In this document: piece after piece, positions 16,594-28,670 of the stretch
Numbering within the stretch: the stretch's first letter is position 1
Layout: the number at the start of each line of letters is the position of its first letter
NCBI RefSeq assembly: GCF_002165375.2
Contig: NZ_CP032134.1
Location: 682,001 to 746,000 of the forward strand
DNA from: Acinetobacter chinensis
GTDB taxonomy: Bacteria; Pseudomonadota; Gammaproteobacteria; Pseudomonadales; Moraxellaceae
Reading direction: 5' to 3'
DNA length: 64,000 bases
Notes under the pieces: model-generated
Seen by the model: only the letters and a program-made list of their open reading frames with translations
The model's database searches: none
What the model was told of the DNA's origin: nothing
Position numbers and translations under genes: made by a program

Positions 16594-17120
16594 TTCAAAT
16601 TAAATTATAAAAAAGAGACCTCGTTTAGTTTAACCAGAAAAAATGAAATAACAAAGTTAAGAATATGACGGTAAAACAGACATAAATGAGAAAAATGTCT
16701 AAAAACCCACCAAACAAGAAGAAAAACAAAAAAAAGATGTCTGAGGGGGTTGTGTCTGGTGTGAAATGCTGTAGAATGCACATCCATCGGCGGTGATGAA
16801 GATTAAAACTTCTGATAAAACAGTAGCTTAGCATAGAATGGTTAAGCTGGGTTTTAGAAAGAAAGTTTAAAATAATTTACATTACATGTTGACTTTGAAG
16901 AGATTCAGAGTAATATAGCCGACCTAGCTTGATGCTGACGAAGCATTGAGAAGATCATTAAGAGAATATGAAGAACAACTTGTGTGGATTTTTACTGATT
17001 GATCGATCGAAATTATTTTCATTGATTGAATGGTTTAAATTACTCGAAGTTTATTTGAGAGAATTTGTCAGAAAATTGATGAGCCAAGATTGGCACCCTT
17101 TAAGGTGCTAGCAAGTATTA
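16594..17120. other. Intergenic region yfiR / rrn operon, including pre-16S leader
   Basis: 527 bp. The left ~250 bp is AT-rich with no credible gene. The right part holds the rrn promoter and the 16S leader, including a small hairpin GCACC / GGTGC (17093-17108) just before the mature 16S. Confidence 0.7.
16889..16916 (+). promoter_or_regulatory. rrn operon promoter
   Basis: TTGACT at 16889-16894, a 16-bp spacer, TAATAT at 16911-16916, with A/T-rich sequence upstream that could act as an UP element. It lies about 200 bp before the mature 16S, as usual for rrn P1-type promoters. Confidence 0.8.
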
Positions 17121-18656
<1,536 letters not shown>

Positions 18657-18715
18657 ACGAAAGATTGACGATTGGTAAGAATCCACAACAAGTTGTTCTT
18701 CATTGATGTATCTGA

Positions 18716-18792
<77 letters not shown>

Positions 18793-18836
18793 TTCTGACG
18801 AATCAGCACAGAAACAGATATATCGGGATCTTAACT

Positions 18837-18912
18837 GGGGACTTAGCTTAGTTGGTAGAGCGCCTGCTTTGCACGCAGGAGGTCAGGAGTTCGACTCTCC
18901 TAGTCTCCACCA
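18837..18912 (+). tRNA. tRNA-Ala (anticodon TGC)
   Basis: 76 nt in the 16S-23S spacer. Acceptor GGGGACT / AGTCTCC, anticodon loop TTTGCAC, encoded ACCA end. Confidence 0.97.
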
Positions 18913-19264
18913 TCACATTAAGTGAAGTTCTGAATTATAGAATTTAGTGAATATGACGATCATCTGATCTCAGTTTATTAAGTTCTGTGATTTATCACAG
19001 TTTGCTACCTGCTGACGAGGCGGTAGTTAATCATTAACAGCATATATTTGAGTTGAAATAAATTGTTCATACTCGTTTCAAGTAGGCAACTACAGGAAAT
19101 GAGAAACTAGCGATTAAACTGAATCAAGCGTTTTGGTATATGAATCTAATTGAAGCTGTACAGTGATTAATTTCACAGACGCCAACTGTATGAGAGTGAT
19201 GAGAAATCGTCGCGATCTGTTGCTCATCCTACTTGTAGGGATGAACGACTGTTTGGGGTTGTAT
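18913..19264 (+). other. 16S-23S spacer, right part
   Basis: About 350 nt of transcribed spacer without genes. It holds a hairpin TCATCC / GGGATGA near 19222-19245. Its right end (19249-19264), with the first nt of 23S, forms the 5' arm of the 23S processing stem. Confidence 0.75.
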
Positions 19265-22160
<2,896 letters not shown>

Positions 22161-22334
22161 AACACCCAAACAGTTGTTGTATAAAGCTCAGTTGATTCGA
22201 TATTCATCAGAATGACTTGATTCAGAATCGCAACAGTATGACAATGTTCCAACTCAGATAGAGCTGTTAATAACTCATTTGGAAAAAGCATTGGCATCTA
22301 AATAAGACCAAAGCAAGTATCCATAAACAGTTGT

Positions 22335-22449
22335 GCTGGCGACAATAGCAAGAGTGAACCACCTGATCCCTTCCCGAACTCAGAAGTGAAACCTCTTTGC
22401 GCTGATGGTAGTGTGGGGTTACCCATGTGAGAGTAAGTCATCGCCAGCT
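22335..22449 (+). rRNA. rrf: 5S ribosomal RNA
   Basis: About 115 nt. Terminal helix GCTGGCGA / TCGCCAGC closes the molecule; the conserved CCGAACTCAGAAGTGAAAC is present. Preceded by a ~170-nt spacer without tRNA. Confidence 0.95.
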
Positions 22450-22460
22450 CATTATTCTAA

Positions 22461-22496
22461 AAAGCCCCCGCAGTTAATACTGCGGGGGCTTTTTCT
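22461..22496 (+). terminator. rrn operon terminator
   Basis: 11-bp GC-rich stem AGCCCCCGCAG / CTGCGGGGGCT with loop TTAATA, followed by T5. Confidence 0.95.
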
Positions 22497-22519
22497 CGTC
22501 GGAATGAAAGGAAAAGGAA

Positions 22520-22951
22520 TCAGGAAGACTGAAATGCTTCTGCATGCGATCGGATATTACTGCTGGCTGTCTTCAGGGAATATAGTAACTGTCCTAACAG
22601 GATGTCCTTATCTGCGAGCGCAACGATAATCATCGGGTGATTTACAGAGTTTACTGCTGTTAAAATGGCTTTGCCATTATCCGCATCCAGAGTAATGGTC
22701 TGACAGCCATCAAGGTGAATTTCCTGCATAAATGCAGCGACCATAGCAAGGATTGAGCTACATACGGCAGCAAGTTTACTGTTATTGTAAATGTCCTTTT
22801 TATGAATGGATGCCAGTTCAAAACCATCTGTAGAACACAGCATAATGAAATTGATCCCCCTGACATTCCTGATGATTTCTTCAATTTCTGATTTCGCTTG
22901 CTGAATCAGTTCAGTTGGCGCATTCCGCAGTTTATTTTTCAGTGCAAACAT
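22520..22951 (-). CDS. Roadblock/LC7-domain protein (MglB-like)
   Basis: 143 residues, no signal peptide. Roadblock/LC7 fold seen from the helix EIEEIIRNVRGI, strand FIMLCSTDGFELAS, helix SSILAMVAAFMQ and strands ITLDADNGKAILTAV / MIIVALADKD. Roadblock proteins of the MglB type bind and regulate small Ras-like GTPases, and the gene directly upstream encodes one. The start has AGGAG about 8 nt upstream, overlapping the GTPase stop, so the two are translationally coupled. Last gene of the module, convergent with the rrn operon. Function inferred from domain and context only. Confidence 0.85.
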   Translation of the reverse strand: MFALKNKLRNAPTELIQQAKSEIEEIIRNVRGINFIMLCSTDGFELASIHKKDIYNNSKLAAVCSSILAMVAAFMQEIHLDGCQTITLDADNGKAILTAVNSVNHPMIIVALADKDILLGQLLYSLKTASSNIRSHAEAFQSS

Positions 22952-22962
22952 GAGTATAGCTC

Positions 22963-23505
22963 CTAAGTTGTAATGTTATAGTTAACTTCAACTGAAGTGA
23001 TTAACGCTTCGAGTAAAAGGAGAACGTCTTCTTTTTTACGCGCATCAATGAAAAACAAAGGAGAGAACAGCTCTTGTTGAACCAGCCAGTTTTTATAAAT
23101 ATTGGTTGAGTGTTTTGATTCAAGATCTGTATGGGTAATCCCAATAGCAATATTGTCAGTATAGTTCTGGAACGTATCGAGGTAGTTCTCAAGTTCATGC
23201 AAAGGGTTTTCGATACTGTGATCAATTAAAATGATTGCACCAATCGCACCTTTACAGATAACTGACCAGATAAAGTCAAATCGACTCTGTCCCGGAGTGC
23301 CATAAAGACCAATTTTTACACCATCCTCAAGCGTTACTTCGCCATAATCAATACCAACGGTTGTTTCCATTTTCTGGTGACTTTGAGTATCCGTGTTAAA
23401 TGCTTCCGTCAGAAGGACAGGGATATCTGAAAGTGATCGGATAGCTTCGGTTTTTCCTGCACCCATGGTGCCAGCAAAAACAATTTTATATTGTTGTAAA
23501 ATCAT
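22963..23505 (-). CDS. Ras-like small GTPase (COG2229/MglA-like)
   Basis: 180 residues, cytoplasmic. G1 P-loop GTMGAGKT at 11-18; a likely G2 Thr in METTVGIDYG; G3 reads LYGTPGQSRFDF, the GTPGQ form typical of this bacterial family (Asp replaced by Gly); G4 is a degenerate THTD near 124; and IDARKKED is the G5 region. Such GTPases pair with roadblock proteins in polarity, motility (MglA/MglB) and conservon (Cvn) systems. GGAG lies upstream of ATG 23505 and overlaps the stop of the 320-residue gene. Which output it controls here cannot be read from the sequence. Confidence 0.85.
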   Translation of the reverse strand: MILQQYKIVFAGTMGAGKTEAIRSLSDIPVLLTEAFNTDTQSHQKMETTVGIDYGEVTLEDGVKIGLYGTPGQSRFDFIWSVICKGAIGAIILIDHSIENPLHELENYLDTFQNYTDNIAIGITHTDLESKHSTNIYKNWLVQQELFSPLFFIDARKKEDVLLLLEALITSVEVNYNITT

Positions 23506-23514
23506 AGATACTCC

Positions 23515-24477
23515 TTAGAATCCAAATTTCTTCCGTATTTTTCCAAAAAAACTTTTTATTAAACTTTGATCATCTTTTTTATCTTGAATCTCAGGAGTTG
23601 GTGGGGTGAAATGTTTATCCCATATATTAATTTTTACTGCATTATTCATTGCTAGGTTTGTTGCAATAAAGCGGATAATCAGCTGCTGTGAAATATTAAA
23701 ATGATCTGCAATTTTTGAAATTTTTGCTCCCTGTATAAAGACAGCTGAAAGCTGGAAAATCAGTTTCTTATTTTGTATATCACTCGGTTTTGGCCAGCTT
23801 AAAATTTTAAAATGACCATCATCAGGGGCAATCATTTTCAGCAGTTCAGGTGAATTCCAGTAAAAATTCCATAACCAGTCCTGTAAGATATATTTTTCCT
23901 TACGGTAAATCTTCATAAAATCATCTGTATTCGCCAGATCATATGAAAAGGATGAGTCTGTCCCTGTCTTTTTACGCTCCAGAATGATCCATATTGTATT
24001 CAGATCTGGTTTGGCTATGCCAATGGAGCCATATGCGTCAAACAGATGCAGTTTTGCATGGTTTTCAGGATTAAGTACTTCACTCAGATATTCTTCATCT
24101 ATTTCATGTGCTTCAATATGATTTACAGTTTCAGCTTCAGGTATCTGCTCCTGATTCAGAACATGATGATTGAGCCATTGAGTAAGCTCATCATGATTGC
24201 TTACCGGAAAATTTAATACATTATTCGTTAATTGTTGTTGCTGGTGATGTTTTGTAATTTTTAGCCAAGGGAAACATTTTTTATTAATTATTCTTTGAAT
24301 ACCCTCGGTTTCATAAAATGTTTCATGAATAAAAAGGCAGTCAATATTAGGATCAGTTGCGGTTATCCATTTAATTATATAATCCTGAGGTATCATATTG
24401 CGTAACTGGTTTTTCAGCTCTTCGGAATGAGAGAGGCTGAGTCCTGCAATCGCAATATTGATATATTGCTTACTCAT
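23515..24477 (-). CDS. Unrecognised protein of the GTPase/roadblock module
   Basis: 320 residues, cytoplasmic (no signal or membrane segment). I do not recognise the family. The first ~75 residues alternate strand and helix (INIAIAGLSLSHSEELKNQL, then DPNIDCLFIHE) in a way that suggests a receiver-like fold without a clear phosphoacceptor. The middle is acidic and Glu/His-rich (about 95-135). Residues about 250-285 (AKISKIADHFNISQQLIIRF) look like a helix-turn-helix or winged helix. The C-terminus is basic (FFGKIRKKFGF). It sits 9 nt before the GTPase gene, so it is probably an adaptor or effector. Structural readings are inference. Confidence 0.7.
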   Translation of the reverse strand: MSKQYINIAIAGLSLSHSEELKNQLRNMIPQDYIIKWITATDPNIDCLFIHETFYETEGIQRIINKKCFPWLKITKHHQQQQLTNNVLNFPVSNHDELTQWLNHHVLNQEQIPEAETVNHIEAHEIDEEYLSEVLNPENHAKLHLFDAYGSIGIAKPDLNTIWIILERKKTGTDSSFSYDLANTDDFMKIYRKEKYILQDWLWNFYWNSPELLKMIAPDDGHFKILSWPKPSDIQNKKLIFQLSAVFIQGAKISKIADHFNISQQLIIRFIATNLAMNNAVKINIWDKHFTPPTPEIQDKKDDQSLIKSFFGKIRKKFGF

Positions 24478-24517
24478 AATTTTCTCTGTAAATACATGGT
24501 ACTTTTTTGATTGGCAG

Positions 24518-24559
24518 GGAATAAAAAGCCCTTTATATTCAATTGATATAAAGGGCTTT
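24518..24559 (-). terminator. Intrinsic terminator / attenuator inside the GTPase module
   Basis: A perfect 14-bp stem (arms 24525-24538 and 24546-24559) with a 7-nt loop, followed on the minus strand by a T-rich tail. It lies between the first roadblock gene and the other three, so it should make the first gene's transcript more abundant. Confidence 0.88.
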
Positions 24560-24570
24560 CAGAATATTAA

Positions 24571-24930
24571 TCAAGAGAAGTCCAGGCTTTTCTCGAATGC
24601 TTTGAGTTCGTGACGAGCCATAGCAAGATTTGCTTTAGCGCGATCCAGTACCAGGTACAGGAAAACATTTTCGTTGTTTTCAAGTGGGCGAATCAGATGA
24701 TACTGTTTGCCCAGCGTGATCAGGATATCAACAATACTGTCATTCAGATTCAATGCATTTGCTACACGGCGCTTGGATCGGACCACTTCGGTATTTCCCG
24801 CAGCTGCCAGTTCAAGATCAATTCCACCGCCACCCTGTGTTGCAAGTGCCAAACCACTTTCCCCATCCACTAATGCTGCTGCAACGAAGCCATCAATGCT
24901 TGTCAGTGTTTCTAATGATACTTTAGCCAT
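24571..24930 (-). CDS. Small roadblock/LC7-like protein
   Basis: 119 residues, no signal peptide. Roadblock-like order of elements: helix LETLTSIDGFVAAALV, strand DGESGLALATQ, helix LELAAAGNTEVVRSKRRVANAL, strands VDILITLGKQYHLIRPL / VFLYLVLD, and C-terminal helix AKANLAMARHELKAFEKSL. First gene of the module, with GCGAG-type RBS before ATG 24930. A terminator hairpin separates it from the three downstream genes, suggesting it is made in excess over the GTPase. Confidence 0.8.
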   Translation of the reverse strand: MAKVSLETLTSIDGFVAAALVDGESGLALATQGGGGIDLELAAAGNTEVVRSKRRVANALNLNDSIVDILITLGKQYHLIRPLENNENVFLYLVLDRAKANLAMARHELKAFEKSLDFS

Positions 24931-25326
24931 AGTTTTCTCGCCTTTTGTCGTTATAAAGTGGTTGAATTTTAATTTTTGACTTGTTTTGTTGTGTAGTTAA
25001 CAAGTTAGCTTCATTCTAAATACTGAGCACAAAATTAATCAATCGAATTAATTCAGGTTTAAAATTAAGGCTGGTTTTTATTGAATAGATGGTATTTTTT
25101 GTTGATTTTAATGTGATGCATTCTTCATTTTGTTTATGAAAATATGATTGACTGTGAGTGAAAAACGACCAGGCTGGAAGTTTTAGCAAAAGTAACAAAA
25201 TGTAAAAAATAGAGTTCTGTAAATTTTATTTACAAAAAATTACACAGTAATTTGCTGGTGAGAGTAGCTTTAAAGGGTTGAATAAAAAAAACCACCTGGA
25301 TCAGGTGGTTTTTTTATTCAACTGGA
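24931..25326. other. Intergenic region upstream of the roadblock module
   Basis: 396 bp, very AT-rich. It should hold the minus-strand promoter of the roadblock gene (a TATAAC-like element lies ~30 nt before its start) and carries the terminator of the ssp-linked operon at its right end. No gene seen. Confidence 0.6.
25288..25317 (-). terminator. Terminator of the rplM-rpsI-ssp operon region
   Basis: AACCACCTG / CAGGTGGTT stem with loop GAT, flanked by A and T runs on both sides. Confidence 0.88.
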
Positions 25327-25986
25327 TCAGCTAAACATTTGAGTGGCTGCTTGATAAAGAATCCATAGAATGACTAAAGCCACCAATGGTTCAGCGATTT
25401 TGGCCCATGCTGGAATGGATGTGTTTGCCTCGATAGCCTGGTCTGAAGCTGCTGCGTGGTCAGTCTGTTGTTGATGTACCATAAGATTAAATTCCTTCAT
25501 TGTTTCATCTAATGATATCTCTTCCTGAATCAGAGGTTTAGAACCTTTTAGCTCTAACAGGTTATTTGTTGACCAAACCCAGTCTTCTGCATAACCAGAA
25601 AAATGTTCAATCTGTCCGATCAGCAATTCTTTTACGCCAGAGTGACCCAGGCTGCCTGTTGTGTCGAGCTGCTTGATTTCGTTTAACTGAAGAGACAGCA
25701 TTTCTGTAATCGCTGATTCAAGTTCAGATTTATTCAGTTCTGACTGATTATGTGCTGAAGTGGTTAAATGTCTGGAAATTTCCTGGATATATAAAGCATC
25801 CTGGTTCTGGATTTCCTGATAAATAGAATTTTCATTTTCCTGTATTAATGTAATCAGTTTTCCAAGTGTCAGTGCATTGATTTCAGAGATAAACTGATTT
25901 TTTTCCTGCGCCGGGTACTGATTAAAAAGCTGAGGCTTTTGAAGTTTAATCTGCTCAGCAAAATATTGTACTAAATCAAAAGCCAT
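25327..25986 (-). CDS. C-terminally membrane-anchored protein, unknown family
   Basis: 219 residues. No N-terminal signal, mostly helical and Gln/Glu/Leu-rich cytoplasmic part, then a single transmembrane segment near 192-213 (EPLVALVILWILYQAA) at the very C-terminus, which is tail-anchor topology. It follows sspB by 19 nt with an AGGAGAG ribosome-binding site, so it is probably co-transcribed with sspA-sspB. I do not recognise any domain, and proximity to the ClpXP adaptor SspB is the only hint of function. Confidence 0.75.
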   Translation of the reverse strand: MAFDLVQYFAEQIKLQKPQLFNQYPAQEKNQFISEINALTLGKLITLIQENENSIYQEIQNQDALYIQEISRHLTTSAHNQSELNKSELESAITEMLSLQLNEIKQLDTTGSLGHSGVKELLIGQIEHFSGYAEDWVWSTNNLLELKGSKPLIQEEISLDETMKEFNLMVHQQQTDHAAASDQAIEANTSIPAWAKIAEPLVALVILWILYQAATQMFS

Positions 25987-26005
25987 GCAACTCTCCTAAG
26001 TTATT

Positions 26006-26434
26006 TTAGTCCAGGATTCGTAACCCCGGTTTTTTCTTTGGTGTATCAGTTTTTTCTGTTGCTGCGGATTGTAATCTATCTGTGTCTATTTTGATATGTT
26101 CATATTCAGATGGATCGAAGAACAGTCCTTGTCCATTTTCACGTGCATAAACTCCCATTAATGCATAAACGGGAATATACAGATCACGTGAAACACCACC
26201 AAACCGGGCAGAAAAACTGATAGCTTCATTGCTCATCTGAAATGCCTGTACAGCATGTGGAGCAATATTCAGCACAATCTGACCATCCTGAACAAACTGT
26301 TCTGGAACACTGGTATGAGGTAGTTTTGCATCAACCAGGATGTGTGGTGTCAGCTTATTATCAAGAATCCATTCATAAATTGCACGCGCCATGTATGGGC
26401 GGGTAGGGGTCAGATTTAATTCAGATTCGGACAT
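26006..26434 (-). CDS. sspB: ClpXP adaptor SspB (stringent starvation protein B)
   Basis: 142 residues from ATG 26434; the open frame runs further upstream into sspA, but the SspB N-terminus (LTPTRPYMARAIYEWILDN) begins here. SspB tethers ssrA-tagged proteins to ClpX. The folded substrate-binding domain (about 5-110, with HILVDA, VLNIAPHAV and SFSARFGGVSRDLYIPV) is clear. The disordered tail ends in the ClpX-binding patch KKKPGLRILD, as expected. 10 nt after sspA. Confidence 0.95.
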   Translation of the reverse strand: MSESELNLTPTRPYMARAIYEWILDNKLTPHILVDAKLPHTSVPEQFVQDGQIVLNIAPHAVQAFQMSNEAISFSARFGGVSRDLYIPVYALMGVYARENGQGLFFDPSEYEHIKIDTDRLQSAATEKTDTPKKKPGLRILD

Positions 26435-26444
26435 AGTCGTGGCT

Positions 26445-27098
26445 CTATTGATTTGGAAGAAATTCGCTGTATCTGTTTTTTTCCTGCAAAGTGAGAGATT
26501 TAATAAATGCAGGACGGCTGAATATACGTTGAAAGTATAGATAAACTGGACGGCAATGCTGTGCAGGGAGCTCAATTCCCATGGTTTTTAAGCGTATAAA
26601 TACTGGGGCAAGCATACAGTCAATAATGGTGAAATGTTCAGACATAAAATAGGGATAATGCTGAAACAGTGGTGTCAGAGAGATAAGCGTATCTCTAAGT
26701 TGTTTCTGTGCCTGTTGTTTTGCTGTTTCATTCAGTGTGTCTGGATGACAGAGGATCAGATCTGCCATTTTTAACCAGTCCTGATTAAAGCGCCAGATAT
26801 ACTGACGCTGTTCGGCTCTTGCAACCGGTGCATCAGCATAAAGCTTGTTCTGTCGATAGCGGTCATCAATATATTCAGAAATGATATCAGTGCGGTAAAG
26901 CTTCAATTCATTTTCAACAAGCATGGGTAGCTGATTGTAGGGGTTGAGTGAGCTTAGATCTTCATCATCCTCATCTACAATAATCAGATTATATTTAATC
27001 TGTTTTTCAGCAAGGATATAGCGAATCCAGTGTGAGCGGAAGTCATCCGCATGACTGTACAGCGTGATCCCTTGTAAATGAGTATTTTCGACTGACAT
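26445..27098 (-). CDS. sspA: Stringent starvation protein A (GST-fold RNA polymerase-associated)
   Basis: 217 residues from ATG 27098, which has AGGA 7 nt upstream; the longer open frame would start at a TTG. A glutathione-S-transferase-like N-terminal thioredoxin fold (LYSHADDFRSHWIRYILAEK, NQLPMLVENELKLY) and C-terminal all-helical domain. SspA binds RNA polymerase and promotes starvation and stress responses. Gene order rpsI-sspA-sspB is the classical gammaproteobacterial one. Confidence 0.93.
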   Translation of the reverse strand: MSVENTHLQGITLYSHADDFRSHWIRYILAEKQIKYNLIIVDEDDEDLSSLNPYNQLPMLVENELKLYRTDIISEYIDDRYRQNKLYADAPVARAEQRQYIWRFNQDWLKMADLILCHPDTLNETAKQQAQKQLRDTLISLTPLFQHYPYFMSEHFTIIDCMLAPVFIRLKTMGIELPAQHCRPVYLYFQRIFSRPAFIKSLTLQEKNRYSEFLPNQ

Positions 27099-27297
27099 AA
27101 ATCCTGAAAACAAGGCAATATGGAATAGGTTAGGATACTAAACTTAGACAATAAAATCACGGGCACTTTTAATGCTTATATGAGAGTTTTTCTGGTTTTA
27201 ATCAATATAAAGACCGATGGTTATGCTGAATTTGTTATGAGATATCCGTGGCAGCTGCAGTCAGGCTGAAGAGCAATATTGACGGCAGATTTTACGC

Positions 27298-27326
27298 ATA
27301 AAAAAACCTGGCATAAGCCAGGTTTT
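27298..27326 (-). terminator. Terminator after rpsI
   Basis: Stem AAACCTGGC / GCCAGGTTT with loop ATAA, and a T run on the minus strand. It suggests that part of rplM-rpsI transcription stops before sspA. Confidence 0.85.
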
Positions 27327-27347
27327 CTGTCCGATTCGGTAAACGGA

Positions 27348-27734
27348 TTAACGTTTAGAGAATTGAGGACGTTTACGAGCTTTACGTAAACCAAGTTTCT
27401 TACGTTCAACTTCACGAGCATCACGAGTAACGAAACCAGCTTGACGAAGAGCAGGTTTTAAAGTTTCGTCGGAAGCGATCAGTGCACGAGTAATACCGTG
27501 ACGGATTGCGCCAGCCTGACCACCGATACCACCACCAGCAACAGTGATGTAAAGGTCATATTTTTCAGTAACTTCTAAAAGCTCAAGCGGTTGACGAACA
27601 ACCATACGAGCTGTTTCACGACCGAAGTACTGTTCAAGAGTACGGTTGTTGATTACGAGTTTGCCTGTACCAGCTGACAAGAAAACACGTGCAGTTGCGG
27701 TCTTACGGCGACCTGTACCATAATTAGTAGCCAT
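27348..27734 (-). CDS. rpsI: Ribosomal protein S9
   Basis: Small-subunit protein whose C-terminal tail reaches the P-site tRNA. 128 residues, usual length. Starts MATNYGTGRRKTATARVF and ends in the conserved basic tail KRPQFSKR. Follows rplM by 12 nt. Confidence 0.99.
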   Translation of the reverse strand: MATNYGTGRRKTATARVFLSAGTGKLVINNRTLEQYFGRETARMVVRQPLELLEVTEKYDLYITVAGGGIGGQAGAIRHGITRALIASDETLKPALRQAGFVTRDAREVERKKLGLRKARKRPQFSKR

Positions 27735-27746
27735 GTGCTGTATCCC

Positions 27747-28175
27747 TTAGATGTCCAAAACTTGTGGCTGTTGAGCAGCATGTGGATGCTCTGTACCTGC
27801 ATACACTTTCATTTTCTTGATCATTGCATAACCAAGAGGACCTTTTGGTAACATACCTTTTACAGCTTTTTCTAAAACTGCTTCAGGTTTGTGAGCAATT
27901 AACTTCTCGAAGTTAGTCTCACGGATACCACCAGGGAAGCCAGTGTGGCGATAGTATTTTTTATCAAGTGCTTTTTTACCAGTCACTTGAATTTCTTCAG
28001 CATTGATCACAACGATATAATCGCCAGTGTCTACGTGAGGAGTATAAGATGTCTTGTGCTTACCGCGTAAACGACGAGCGATTTCAGTCGCAAGGCGACC
28101 TAAAGTTTTGCCAGAAGCATCAACAACGTACCAGTCGTGTTGAACTTCAGCAGGCTTAGCGCTGAGAGTTTTCAT
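27747..28175 (-). CDS. rplM: Ribosomal protein L13
   Basis: Large-subunit assembly protein. 142 residues, usual length, with WYVVDASGKTLGRLAT and GDYIVVINAEEIQVTGKK. First gene of the rplM-rpsI unit. Its leader carries a hairpin close to the ribosome-binding site, listed separately. Confidence 0.99.
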   Translation of the reverse strand: MKTLSAKPAEVQHDWYVVDASGKTLGRLATEIARRLRGKHKTSYTPHVDTGDYIVVINAEEIQVTGKKALDKKYYRHTGFPGGIRETNFEKLIAHKPEAVLEKAVKGMLPKGPLGYAMIKKMKVYAGTEHPHAAQQPQVLDI

Positions 28176-28670
28176 TAAACCACTACCTATTATAGTTGGT
28201 TTGGACTATGGAATCTGTCCAAACAAAAGGAGAGCGAATTCTACCTGAAATCAGATAAAATCACAATAGAAATGCAGTATTTCAAGCGCCGTATTCTAAA
28301 GCAGTTTTCAGGTTTGTGAAAGGGGTGTATATTTTTAATTCTGATTGAGCTAAAGTGGGAAATTATGTGAATAACCACATATTCACAGATGGAAAATAAG
28401 AAAAATATTGAACAGGAAAAGATGAAAAATATAAGAGTTTTATGACTATAAAAAATTATTCAGTGAGTTGTATTGCCTGGTTTTTGAAATGGAACCGTTT
28501 CTTTGTCACAGACTAAGCACGGGTTTTATAGGATTGAATAGGTAAAAAGATAAGGGGAAACAGGATATTAAGATTTTGCGGATGTTTGCTGCTGATCCTG
28601 TAAACAGAAGCACCGATTTATCTGGTTGAGGCTGTATAATGGTGATTAGTGCTAATTTAAGAGTTCTTCT
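28176..28670. other. Divergent intergenic region rplM / pdxA
   Basis: 495 bp, strongly AT-rich in the middle. Contains the rplM leader on the left. I found no gene, no convincing promoter hexamers and no large repeat in the rest. Confidence 0.55.
28200..28223 (-). promoter_or_regulatory. Hairpin in the rplM leader
   Basis: Perfect 7-bp stem TTTGGAC / GTCCAAA, 25 nt upstream of the rplM ATG. L13 represses its own operon through the mRNA leader in E. coli, so this could be the operator. The link is inference. Confidence 0.45.

Noticed and set aside
16605..16834. Hydrophobic minus-strand frames upstream of yfiR
   Set aside because: Low-complexity AT-rich DNA giving Phe/Leu-rich peptides; no ribosome-binding site, and it overlaps the rrn upstream region.
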